From: Thermoplasmatota archaeon
GTDB taxonomy: Archaea > Thermoplasmatota > E2 > DHVEG-1
Assembly: GCA_018334795.1 (NCBI GenBank)
Contig: JAGXLH010000057.1
Location: 1 to 10,841 of the forward strand
Length of the DNA stretch: 10,841 nt
Direction of reading: 5' to 3'
Positions 1-6,212 of the stretch are shown one piece after another. Position numbers and translations under genes: made by a program. Below the pieces are notes generated by a model. The model made no database searches, had not been told where the DNA came from, and worked only from the letters and a program-made list of their open reading frames with translations. How positions within the stretch are numbered: position 1 is the stretch's first letter; every line of letters begins with the position of its first letter.

Positions 1-239
1 TAAGTAAACAAGCCGAACTCATTGTTATTGATCGTAACATCTCTGTAGGATCTGGTGGAGCAGTATTCAATGAGATTAAAGCTGCATTATACGGTGAATC
101 TGATGGTAAAGTAACTGGATTTATCGCTGGTCTTGGTGGAAAAGATGTTCCATATGGTAACATTGAAAAAATGTGTAAAAAAGCAATCAAGGGAAAAGCA
201 AAACAGCAAATATGGTTTGGTTTCAAGGAGGAGGACTAA
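1..239 (+). CDS. porA: Pyruvate:ferredoxin oxidoreductase alpha subunit, C-terminal end (5' truncated)
   Basis: An open frame enters from the left edge (codons begin at base 3) and stops at TAA 237-239, giving about 78 residues. The visible part reads VIDRNISVGSGGAVFNEIKA, then a segment with GLGGKDV, and ends in WFGFKEED. The 'DR..S.G..G....E..AALY' run and the later 'GLGG+DV' motif are typical of the C-terminal domain of PorA. In the archaeal four-subunit enzyme, alpha and beta together oxidise pyruvate and CoA to acetyl-CoA, CO2 and reduced ferredoxin in the cytoplasm. porB begins 2 bases after this stop, the usual alpha-beta order, so the gamma and delta genes probably lie upstream of the window. 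A related 2-oxoacid oxidoreductase alpha subunit cannot be fully excluded from this fragment. Confidence 0.88.
   Translation, partial: SKQAELIVIDRNISVGSGGAVFNEIKAALYGESDGKVTGFIAGLGGKDVPYGNIEKMCKKAIKGKAKQQIWFGFKEED
225..235 (+). promoter_or_regulatory. Strong Shine-Dalgarno site for porB
   Basis: AAGGAGGAGG lies inside the last codons of porA, about 6 bases before ATG 242. It decides the porB start: the in-frame ATG at 212 lies upstream of this site, inside porA, and has no such site of its own. The arrangement implies translation of porB from a shared porA-porB message. Confidence 0.8.
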
Positions 240-241
240 AC

Positions 242-1147
242 ATGGCATTGAAAAATTTACCACGAGAAGAACCTGTAATGCAAGGTAATGCTGCTTGTCC
301 GGGGTGTCCGGCAACCCTTGCATTGCGAACTGTACTTAAAGCACTTGGTAAAAAAACTGTTATGGTAGTTCCAGCTTGTTGCACGGCAGTTATTCAAAGT
401 TTGTATCCATATACTTCTTTTGATATTCCAATTATGAATATTGCTTTTGAAGCAGCAGCCGCTGGTGCATCAGGTATTGAAGCTGCATTACGAAAACAAG
501 GCAAAGAAGATATTAATGTACTTGCTTGGGCTGGTGACGGTGGTACCTATGATATTGGTCTTCAAGCATTATCTGGTGCAGTTGAACGAGGTACAAATTT
601 CATTTATATTTGTTACAATAATCAAATCTATTCAAACACCGGCATTCAACGAAGTGGAGCCACCCCAATTTCTGCATGGACCACAACTACGGTTGGTGGA
701 AAAACAGAGTTTCATAAGGAAATGGGTGAAATCATTCAAGCACATCATCCGCCGTATGCAGCACAAGCATCCATTAGCGAACCTGAAGATTTATATAAAA
801 AAGTGAAGAAAGCAAAGGATATCAAAGGACCAAAATACATTGAAATCCTTGCACCATGCCCACCTGGTTGGCGGTTTAGTATGGATAAAACTGTTGATAT
901 GGGAAAACTTGCTATTGAAACTGGTGCGTGGGCTCTTTGGGAATATGAAAATGATGAACTGGTGTTTAATGGAAAAAGCAAGTTAATTCTTGAAGAAAAA
1001 ATTAAGCCAAAACCTATTGAGGAATGGTTGAAATATCAAGGCAGATTCAAACATTTATTCGTTCCAAAACGAAATGAAGAACAATTAAAGCGGATTCAGG
1101 ATCATAATGATGCGCAGTGGAAACGATACCGGAAAAAATACTTATAG
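242..1147 (+). CDS. porB: Pyruvate:ferredoxin oxidoreductase beta subunit (TPP and [4Fe-4S] binding)
   Basis: 301 residues, the normal size for PorB. This subunit holds thiamine pyrophosphate, and its cubane cluster passes electrons from the hydroxyethyl-TPP intermediate towards the ferredoxin-like delta subunit. The start of the protein has CPGC at residues 19-22. With Cys47 and Cys206 (in APCPPGW) this reproduces the four-cysteine cluster ligand pattern of PFOR TPP domains; the 28-residue step from Cys19 to Cys47 matches the bacterial enzyme. The TPP/Mg motif starts at GDGG (98-101) and ends at NN (126-127). The C-terminal tail, about residues 255-301, is basic and helical, as is common in PorB. 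ATG 242 is chosen over the in-frame ATG 212 because of the Shine-Dalgarno site just before it. The gene follows porA by 2 bases. Substrate choice (pyruvate rather than another 2-oxoacid) is by family resemblance only. Confidence 0.95.
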   Translation: MALKNLPREEPVMQGNAACPGCPATLALRTVLKALGKKTVMVVPACCTAVIQSLYPYTSFDIPIMNIAFEAAAAGASGIEAALRKQGKEDINVLAWAGDGGTYDIGLQALSGAVERGTNFIYICYNNQIYSNTGIQRSGATPISAWTTTTVGGKTEFHKEMGEIIQAHHPPYAAQASISEPEDLYKKVKKAKDIKGPKYIEILAPCPPGWRFSMDKTVDMGKLAIETGAWALWEYENDELVFNGKSKLILEEKIKPKPIEEWLKYQGRFKHLFVPKRNEEQLKRIQDHNDAQWKRYRKKYL

Positions 1148-1196
1148 TAACATGATGTAATAAACGAGTTGATACTATGGAGTGTGAAACAAATAT

Positions 1197-1204
1197 GGAG
1201 GCGG
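1197..1204 (+). promoter_or_regulatory. Shine-Dalgarno site for the first mgtE-like gene
   Basis: GGAGGCGG sits 6 bases before ATG 1211. The 63-base spacer after porB (1148-1210) shows neither a convincing TATA box nor a T-rich terminator, so readthrough from por into this block is possible. Confidence 0.65.
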
Positions 1205-1210
1205 TAACAC

Positions 1211-1768
1211 ATGATTTTAAAGCAAATGGTCAAACAAAGCCTCCCCCTGCTTATTCTCTGTGGTATCGGCGGTATCTTTACCGGTAGCATTCTTGGATCA
1301 ATGGTTGATATCTTTCATCGTATACCCGGGTTACTTGTAGTTATTCCTGGAATTATTGCATTACGGGGCAATATTAGTACGGCTTTTGGATCTCGGCTTG
1401 GTTCAGCGTATCATTTAGGATTAATCAATGCAGATAATATGTGGAATGATGCATTGAAACAGAATGTGCTTGGATCACTTGTGTTAAGTATTCTTGTTTC
1501 AGCTGCTATTGGATTTATTGCATATGTAACTACATTTGTTTTTTTTCAGCAGCAGGTTAATCTTTTCTTTTTATTAGGAACGGTGCTTCTTGCTGGAATA
1601 GCATCTGGATTGTTGTTGACCTCATTTACTATTGGTATTATTTATTTAGTGTTCAAACGTGGGTATGACCCGGATAATATTACGGGGCCAGCATTAGCAA
1701 CCGTTGGTGACATTACTACCATGCTTTGTATCTTTGCTAGTGCATTGATAATGGAGGTGATTGTGTAA
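1211..1768 (+). CDS. MgtE/SLC41-like divalent cation transporter half, subunit 1
   Basis: 185 residues, almost entirely hydrophobic, with about five membrane segments. This equals one MgtE integral membrane domain without the N-terminal and CBS gating domains of bacterial MgtE. Two family hallmarks are visible: a Pro46...Arg-Gly-Asn54 turn (PGIIALRGN, 46-54), and a cytoplasmic GYDPDN (151-156) leading into the last helix, which carries TVGD with Asp167 where MgtE has its conserved pore aspartate. It resembles archaeal COG1824 permeases related to Mg2+ transporters. The stop overlaps the next start by one base (TAATG), so the two halves should be made together and probably pair in the membrane. 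Mg2+ is the family-based guess for the ion; the sequence does not settle it. Confidence 0.88.
   Translation: MILKQMVKQSLPLLILCGIGGIFTGSILGSMVDIFHRIPGLLVVIPGIIALRGNISTAFGSRLGSAYHLGLINADNMWNDALKQNVLGSLVLSILVSAAIGFIAYVTTFVFFQQQVNLFFLLGTVLLAGIASGLLLTSFTIGIIYLVFKRGYDPDNITGPALATVGDITTMLCIFASALIMEVIV
1753..1760 (+). promoter_or_regulatory. Shine-Dalgarno site for the second mgtE-like gene
   Basis: GGAGGTGA lies inside the end of the upstream gene, 7 bases before ATG 1768. With the TAATG overlap it points to coupled translation of the two transporter halves. Confidence 0.7.
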
Positions 1769-2316
1769 TGTATCAATGGAAACGAATTGTGATCAATGGG
1801 CTTCCATTATTGTTCGTTTGTTTACTGGTTGAGGTGTTAGTTGGCCAATTACTCTTTTTAAAAGAGGAAGCATTACTTTCTCAGCTCCCATTATTTTTAA
1901 TTTCGATACCAGTGATTAATGGTGTTAGTGGAAATATGGGAAGTATTCTTGGTGCTCATCTTGCCTCTGGATTACATGTTGGATCAGTTAAGATCAGTTT
2001 GAAAGATCAAATTATGCATGAAACAGTGATTACATCGATAATTATGGGGATAATAACGTATGCTTTTTTATCGATAGGTATTTATTTGATTGGATTATTT
2101 AATGGATTAACGATGAACGTAACTTTGTTCTCATTTGTCACCACATTTTTATCGATTGGGGTCCTTCTCATAGGGCTGGTATCAGTGGTCAGTGTAGTCA
2201 CTGCATTCATTTCTTTTAAAAAAGGAATTGATCCAGATGATGTGGTTGCTCCCGTGGTTACTACTATCGGAGATAGTTTTGGTATTTTGATTTTATTTTT
2301 GTTTATTGGAGTTTGA
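1768..2316 (+). CDS. MgtE/SLC41-like divalent cation transporter half, subunit 2
   Basis: 182 residues, a diverged paralogue of the preceding protein with the same layout of about five membrane helices. The first motif appears as Pro48...Ser-Gly-Asn56 (PVINGVSGN, 48-56). The C-terminal motif is GIDPDD (153-158) followed by VTTIGD with Asp169 in the last helix. Both halves keep the Gly-Asn turn and the pore aspartate, so neither looks like a dead copy. MgtE works as a dimer of such domains, so an obligate heterodimer is the natural inference. There is no cytosolic CBS or MgtE-N domain. Regulation, if any, would have to come from another protein, and two candidate sensor proteins follow directly. 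Its TGA (2314-2316) is 6 bases before the next ATG. Confidence 0.87.
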   Translation: MYQWKRIVINGLPLLFVCLLVEVLVGQLLFLKEEALLSQLPLFLISIPVINGVSGNMGSILGAHLASGLHVGSVKISLKDQIMHETVITSIIMGIITYAFLSIGIYLIGLFNGLTMNVTLFSFVTTFLSIGVLLIGLVSVVSVVTAFISFKKGIDPDDVVAPVVTTIGDSFGILILFLFIGV

Positions 2317-2322
2317 ATAGGA

Positions 2323-2985
2323 ATGGGAAAAGAAAAACATCGACATAGAATCATTGGAAAACTACAGCGTACTCCTCTTTGGAAAAAAGAGGAATTCAGT
2401 GAAATTGAATACGAGCCAACACCAGTAAAAGAATTGTTGACCGAGATGAAAGATATTTCTGAACTTATCATTGATCTTGCCTATTCAGCAGTGCTGTTGC
2501 ATAATCAAGAAATCGCTGAAGAAGTTCGTTATTTGGAAGTACGTATGGATAAATTGAATTATGATATTAGGATCATGGCAATGATGGCAGCAAGAAGTAA
2601 AGAAGATGCTGAGCAATTAGCAGGCATCCTTCAGATCGCTCAAGCTGCTGAAAAGATCTCAAACACTGCAGGAGATATCATTTTATTGATGAAAGAAAAT
2701 ACTGAACCTGTGCTTCCAAGGATTCTTGCAAAAGCCGATGAACGGATTTATCGATTAAAAGTAACAGAGAAATCATCAGGTTGTAATCAAACCATTGGAT
2801 CGTTAAACATCGAATCTGAAACAGGGATGCGCATTATTGCTATTCGCCGGGAAGATTACTGGATTTATAATCCACAATCAAAAAGTTCGTTAATAGCAAA
2901 TGATATTGTGATTGCTCGGGGAACAGACGAAGGCTATAAACAATTAGATGAGTTTTTCCTTGGGAAAAAGGAGGATATTAAATGA
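2323..2985 (+). CDS. PhoU-like plus TrkA-C domain protein, copy 1 (COG3273-like)
   Basis: 220 residues, soluble. Residues 1-35 are a charged, basic-rich extension (KEKHRHR near the start). About 38-130 is an all-helical PhoU-like segment (DISELIIDLAYSAVLLHNQE, then EEVRYLEVRMDKLNYDIR). About 140-215 is a TrkA-C/RCK-C beta domain, recognisable by the 'GSLNIESETGMRIIAIRR' stretch, then WIYNP and a final ANDIVIARG. RCK-C domains bind small ligands or ions and gate attached channels; PhoU domains are helical regulators of transporters. Placed 6 bases after two MgtE halves that lack gating domains, it is a plausible cytosolic regulator of that transporter (inference). Only a weak AGGA precedes ATG 2323, so coupling to upstream translation is likely. 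The biochemical function of the family is not established as far as I know. Confidence 0.87.
   Translation: MGKEKHRHRIIGKLQRTPLWKKEEFSEIEYEPTPVKELLTEMKDISELIIDLAYSAVLLHNQEIAEEVRYLEVRMDKLNYDIRIMAMMAARSKEDAEQLAGILQIAQAAEKISNTAGDIILLMKENTEPVLPRILAKADERIYRLKVTEKSSGCNQTIGSLNIESETGMRIIAIRREDYWIYNPQSKSSLIANDIVIARGTDEGYKQLDEFFLGKKEDIK
2970..2974 (+). promoter_or_regulatory. Shine-Dalgarno site for PhoU/TrkA-C copy 2
   Basis: GGAGG within the last codons of copy 1, 7 bases before ATG 2982. It supports the ATG at the ATGA overlap as the true start. Confidence 0.7.
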
Positions 2986-3563
2986 AGAAAACCTCTGCAG
3001 AAGAAGTTGTTTTGGAAATCAAGGATAAATCCGAGTTAATGGTTGATCTTGCTTATTCTTCATTGTTATACAATAATAAAACGATTGCTGAGGAAGTTTA
3101 TGATCTTGAAAATCTTATTGATGATCTTTATGAGAATCTGCAACGGGATACACTTGAAGCAGTATCAAAACAACAGTTAACTTCAGATAGTGCATTAACT
3201 ATTATTAAACTTGCAAAAGCAGGCGAGGAAATCGCTGATGCAGCCATGGAAATCGTTGATGTGCAATTACGTGATGTAGAATTGCATCCAATCATCAGAA
3301 TGAGTCTAAAAGAATCTGATGAAGTACTTTCACGAGTCTTTGTAAAAAAGAATTCGATTCTTTCTGGGAAAACACTTGGTGAACTTAAACTTGGTAGTGA
3401 AATAGGGATGACCATTATTGCCATGCGTCATAAAAATCGATGGTTGTATGGTCCAAACAAAAAAACATTGGTTGAATCTGAAGATATCCTTTTTGCAAAG
3501 GGTCCGGCGGATGCAGAAAAACATTTGCAGGACCTTGCAGATGGAAAAACCATGGAGATCTAA
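2982..3563 (+). CDS. PhoU-like plus TrkA-C domain protein, copy 2 (COG3273-like)
   Basis: 193 residues, paralogous to the upstream protein but without its basic N-terminal extension. It enters the PhoU-like helices at once (KDKSELMVDLAYSSLLYNN, then EEVYDLENLIDDLYENL), about residues 10-105. The TrkA-C domain covers about 112-190, with GKTLGELKLGSEIGMTIIAM, WLYGP and a closing EDILFAKGP. Its ATG overlaps the upstream TGA (ATGA, 4 bases). The two paralogues, like the two transporter halves before them, are probably made in matched amounts and may form a heterodimer. The TAA (3561-3563) overlaps the last codon of the convergent pantoate kinase gene. Ligand and partner are not visible; a regulatory role in cation transport is inferred from domains and context. 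Confidence 0.87.
   Translation: MKKTSAEEVVLEIKDKSELMVDLAYSSLLYNNKTIAEEVYDLENLIDDLYENLQRDTLEAVSKQQLTSDSALTIIKLAKAGEEIADAAMEIVDVQLRDVELHPIIRMSLKESDEVLSRVFVKKNSILSGKTLGELKLGSEIGMTIIAMRHKNRWLYGPNKKTLVESEDILFAKGPADAEKHLQDLADGKTMEI
3459..3465 (-). terminator. Possible T-run terminator for the minus-strand coaBC-pantoate kinase operon
   Basis: Seven A on the plus strand (seven T in minus-strand transcripts), about 95 bases past the pantoate kinase stop and inside the convergent PhoU/TrkA-C gene. It is the first clear T-run that the minus-strand transcript meets. Low confidence because A/T runs are common here. Confidence 0.25.
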
Positions 3564-4444
3564 AAATTTGATGGTGAATTTAGAACTCTTGCTCCTAGAT
3601 TGTCCACATCGGTTTCAATAATTGTTACAGATGAAGGGATTTGTTTTTTTATACGGTGTAATTTACCTTTTGCAAACAAGCTATGACCAAGCATGCACAT
3701 ACTTGCTTGATCGGTTTCATTTATTTTTTGTAATATCAATCGTAATTGATCTGAGGCAAGATTTGTTTTTTTGGTAAAATAATAGGAATAATGAAAAATA
3801 GTGTTCACCATTGGATTTTTGATTGCTGAATTAGTACACTCTTTTCCAATTCTAGAAATAGCATCAATTTTATTAGTATTAGTTAACACATCACGAGTAG
3901 AAATACTCCCAGGAAATAAACCTAAAAGCAAAGGAGAGTCTTCATCGATTTTATGAATTTTTCCAAATGGAGGAATTCCTGGTTTCTCACGAATTTCAAA
4001 GCCTCCTATCGCTGAGGTAGCAACATCACCAAGACCGGTGTGATGTTCAACTTCTGCTTGATGAGCTGCTTGTACTGCATTTTTTTGTGGTTTTCCAAGG
4101 ATTTTTGTCAATGCTAAAGACGAACTTAATGCACTAGCAGCACTCATCCCAAAACCTTGACCAACTGGAAGATCCAAGCAAACATTCACGGTTACATTAA
4201 ATTGCCTATCACCTAAAAGAAGTTTAATTGCTTTTTGAGTAACTGTAAAATCTCCATTTTTTCCATTGACAATGATGTCAAGATGCTGTTCATTATCCTT
4301 TTCTAAACAAACCGTGGTTGTTGCACCATGCGAGATACACACACCAGCTCCACGAGATCCTGTTTTATCCACATTGGTCTTATCAATTAACGGTTGGAAA
4401 AAACCGGAGATATGACCCGGTGCAAAGGCAACTGCTTTGTTCAT
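3560..4444 (-). CDS. Pantoate kinase (GHMP kinase superfamily, archaeal CoA pathway)
   Basis: 294 residues, typical for archaeal pantoate kinase (PoK, COG1829). The enzyme phosphorylates pantoate with ATP to 4-phosphopantoate, which phosphopantothenate synthetase then joins to beta-alanine; archaea use this route instead of bacterial pantothenate synthetase and kinase. Visible motifs are the N-terminal AFAPGHISGFF (6-16), GSRGAGVCI (29-37), the GHMP phosphate-binding loop PVGQGFGMSAA (93-103) and EVEHHTGLGDV (131-141) with Glu133 and Asp140. The ATG (4444) overlaps the coaBC stop as ATGA, so translation is likely coupled; only a partial Shine-Dalgarno-like GTGATG precedes it. The TAG (3560-3562) overlaps the stop of the opposing PhoU/TrkA-C gene. 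The synthetase partner is not in the window. Other GHMP kinases are less likely because of the N-terminal and GLGDV motifs. Confidence 0.93.
   Translation of the reverse strand: MNKAVAFAPGHISGFFQPLIDKTNVDKTGSRGAGVCISHGATTTVCLEKDNEQHLDIIVNGKNGDFTVTQKAIKLLLGDRQFNVTVNVCLDLPVGQGFGMSAASALSSSLALTKILGKPQKNAVQAAHQAEVEHHTGLGDVATSAIGGFEIREKPGIPPFGKIHKIDEDSPLLLGLFPGSISTRDVLTNTNKIDAISRIGKECTNSAIKNPMVNTIFHYSYYFTKKTNLASDQLRLILQKINETDQASMCMLGHSLFAKGKLHRIKKQIPSSVTIIETDVDNLGARVLNSPSNF
3644..3650 (+). terminator. Possible T-run terminator for the plus-strand cation operon
   Basis: Seven T in a row on the plus strand, about 80 bases after the last stop of the operon and inside the antisense of the pantoate kinase gene. 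Archaeal polymerase can terminate at such U-tracts. There is no intergenic spacer to hold a terminator, so this is the nearest candidate. Weak evidence on its own. Confidence 0.3.
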
Positions 4445-5649
4445 GACATCACATTTGCTACAAAAGAGATGATATTTTTTGTAACCTCTTCTTTTGAACC
4501 AGTAAAATCAATGGTCTTATCTGATCGATCAATAATCCAAACCGTGTGTTCGGTTGATCCAATACTAGTTATCGTATTAGCAACGACAGCATTAAGAGGT
4601 ATTTCGGATAATAATTGTTGTGCTTTTGTTATTGCTTCTTTTTTTGTTTCAGCTAATTTGAATCCAATAATTTTTGATGACGGAGCATGTTTTCTAATAA
4701 GGGGAAGTATTTTTTCAGCTGCATGTGTATGAATACTGATTTCTTTTGTTGTTGAATCTATTTTTCCTTGTTTTTTTTCAGGTATATAATCAGATAAAGC
4801 TGCACATACCATAATGTAATCAAATGAATCAAGACTGGTTTCTCTAACTAATCGTTTCACATCAGAAACATTTGTGAACCTAGTTGTTTGAATAAAATTA
4901 GGAACTATGGTATCGCTTTGACCATACCAAAAAGAAACAGTTGCTCCATTGAAATATGCATGTTTCGCTAAAGACACTGCTGTTTTCCCAGAACTCTTAT
5001 TGGTTAAACAGCGGACATCATCAATTGCTTCTTCTGTTGATCCTCCAATGATCAGTACTTTTTTACCATGTAACTGATTTGGTCCGATTCGTTTTATTAC
5101 TCTAGCTACGATTTCTTCATTTGAAGCAAGTTTTGCTTTGTTATCTTTGAAAAATGGGTCAATGAACTCGATTCCTTGTTTTTTTAATCGACGGACATTT
5201 TCTTGGAGAATATCATGATCATACATGGATAAATGCATGGCAGGAACAATAATAATCGGTCTTTTTGATCCAATAGCTGTTGTTGCAAATGTGGTAACTG
5301 CGGTATCATCAATACCAAGAGCGATTTTTGAAATGGTGTTTGCCGTAGACGGAGCGATTAATAAAAGGTCAACGGGGTCTTTTACTCGTCCGCAGAATGA
5401 AACATGTTCGGTTTCCCCAGTTAATTCTACAATTGGTTGTTTACCCGTTGCAAACCATAATGCATCAGGATGAATGATTCGAGTGGCAGCTGGTGTCATC
5501 ACCGGAATTACGGTGGCACCATGACGAATGAGTTCTCGAGCTAATCGAATGGTTTCAACTGCAGCAATGCTACCTGTTACGGCTAAAACAATTCTTTTAT
5601 CTTTTAAAAAGTTACTTTTTACTCCACGAATCTCCTCAGCTGGATGCAT
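4441..5649 (-). CDS. coaBC: Bifunctional phosphopantothenoylcysteine decarboxylase / phosphopantothenate-cysteine ligase
   Basis: 402 residues, the usual fusion length. It adds cysteine to 4'-phosphopantothenate (C-terminal CoaB, CTP-type) and decarboxylates the product to 4'-phosphopantetheine (N-terminal flavoprotein CoaC). In CoaC (about 1-190): TGSIAA (25-30) for FMN, the catalytic His82 in EHVSF, APSTANT (99-105) and PAMHLSMY (136-143). In CoaB (about 195-402): GGSTEEAID (202-210), VRCLTNKSSGK (212-222), AALSDYIP (283-290), the lysine in QGKI (Lys296) and GFKLAE. The PAMN asparagine of bacterial enzymes is His139 here, and no cysteine occurs where E. coli has Cys158. The start ATG 5649 is supported by MHPAEEIRG, which I recognise as a common N-terminus of archaeal homologues, and by a TATA-like box at the right distance. 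It is the first gene of a coupled pair with pantoate kinase. Confidence 0.95.
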   Translation of the reverse strand: MHPAEEIRGVKSNFLKDKRIVLAVTGSIAAVETIRLARELIRHGATVIPVMTPAATRIIHPDALWFATGKQPIVELTGETEHVSFCGRVKDPVDLLLIAPSTANTISKIALGIDDTAVTTFATTAIGSKRPIIIVPAMHLSMYDHDILQENVRRLKKQGIEFIDPFFKDNKAKLASNEEIVARVIKRIGPNQLHGKKVLIIGGSTEEAIDDVRCLTNKSSGKTAVSLAKHAYFNGATVSFWYGQSDTIVPNFIQTTRFTNVSDVKRLVRETSLDSFDYIMVCAALSDYIPEKKQGKIDSTTKEISIHTHAAEKILPLIRKHAPSSKIIGFKLAETKKEAITKAQQLLSEIPLNAVVANTITSIGSTEHTVWIIDRSDKTIDFTGSKEEVTKNIISFVANVMS

Positions 5650-5670
5650 ACCTGATTACCATACAATCAT

Positions 5671-5680
5671 GTATTAAATC
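5671..5680 (-). promoter_or_regulatory. Putative TATA box for coaBC (leaderless promoter)
   Basis: On the minus strand this reads GATTTAATAC. Its centre is about 26 bases from ATG 5649, and no ribosome binding site fits between them. Archaeal transcription would start at or just before the ATG, giving a leaderless message. The box lies in the 36-base gap after uspA. Confidence 0.45.
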
Positions 5681-5685
5681 TTTTT

Positions 5686-6126
5686 TTATCGAACAACCAA
5701 TACACTGGTTCCAGCATAACGGACTACTTTGTCTGTCACGCTTCCTAAGAGGAATCGTCCTTCTTTTCCATATCCTTTGTATCCAAGTACAATCATGTCT
5801 GCACCATGTTTTTTTGCAGATAGGAGTATTTCATCAGCTGGATCACCGGATTCAACGGCAACAGAAACTTTTCCAACAGATGGTTCATAGCCCTTGGCAA
5901 TCTCTCCGAGTGATTCCATCGCTCGTTCTTTAAAACTTCCAGATTGGACAATTGAACTCATATCAATAGTTGGAAGTAACATTTTGGTGAATGAGGATTG
6001 TGTGAGTTCCGCAGGGATAACAGTTAATAAAACTAATTCATCATCTGGTAACGCGGATTGAATAGCGACGTCAATTGCTTTTTTTGATGCATCTGACCCA
6101 TCATAGGCGATAAGTAATTTTTTCAT
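5686..6126 (-). CDS. Universal stress protein family (UspA), ATP-binding type
   Basis: 146 residues, a single Usp domain of normal length. It begins with the MKKLLIAYDGSDASKKA strand-loop and ends in TSVLVV, both typical. The nucleotide-binding signature G-x2-G-x9-G-S is intact: Gly115, Gly118, Gly128, Ser129 (GYKGYGKEGRFLLGS). That places it with the ATP-binding MJ0577-like branch rather than the non-binding UspA branch. Such proteins are cytosolic dimers, thought to act as nucleotide-dependent switches under stress; no specific target can be read here. ATG 6126 gives the canonical N-terminus. It is followed after 36 bases by coaBC on the same strand and preceded by its own likely promoter, so it may be monocistronic or share readthrough with coaBC. 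Confidence 0.93.
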   Translation of the reverse strand: MKKLLIAYDGSDASKKAIDVAIQSALPDDELVLLTVIPAELTQSSFTKMLLPTIDMSSIVQSGSFKERAMESLGEIAKGYEPSVGKVSVAVESGDPADEILLSAKKHGADMIVLGYKGYGKEGRFLLGSVTDKVVRYAGTSVLVVR

Positions 6127-6173
6127 AGATATCTACACACTTGAATTCATCTTTGGTTCTAAAAGATTTCGTC

Positions 6174-6183
6174 AAAATATAAA
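6174..6183 (-). promoter_or_regulatory. Putative TATA box for the uspA gene
   Basis: On the minus strand this reads TTTATATTTT, directly continuing the T-run that ends the resolvase message. It lies about 50 bases before ATG 6126, implying a short 5' untranslated region of roughly 25-30 bases. No clear Shine-Dalgarno sequence is visible in that leader. Confidence 0.5.
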
Positions 6184-6208
6184 AAAATTGAAATCTCAGT
6201 GAAATTTC
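6181..6208 (-). terminator. Stem-loop plus T-run terminator of the resolvase gene
   Basis: The minus strand reads GAAATTTCACTGAGATTTC and then two A and seven T. GAAAT and ATTTC (plus-strand 6204-6208 and 6190-6194) can pair as a short AU-rich stem with a 9-base loop; the U-tract follows 2 bases later. It begins 5 bases after the resolvase stop codon. The stem is weak, but archaeal termination depends mainly on the T-run. Confidence 0.5.
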
Positions 6209-6212
6209 GACA

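Noticed and set aside
212..241. In-frame ATG 212 as an upstream start of porB
   Set aside because: It lies within porA, lacks a ribosome binding site, and adds residues not seen in PorB; GGAGGAGG just before ATG 242 decides the start.
441..806. Open frame of 121 codons inside porB, same strand, other frame
   Set aside because: It is a frame shadow of porB with no family features or start signal, while porB covers it fully with conserved TPP and cysteine motifs.
2082..2471. Minus-strand open frame of 129 codons
   Set aside because: It is antisense to the end of the second MgtE half and the start of the PhoU/TrkA-C protein. Ser/Thr/Ile-rich composition and no recognisable domain; the plus-strand genes explain the region.
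4394..4732. Plus-strand open frame opposite coaBC and pantoate kinase
   Set aside because: Antisense shadow across the ATGA junction of two well-supported genes, with no domain features.
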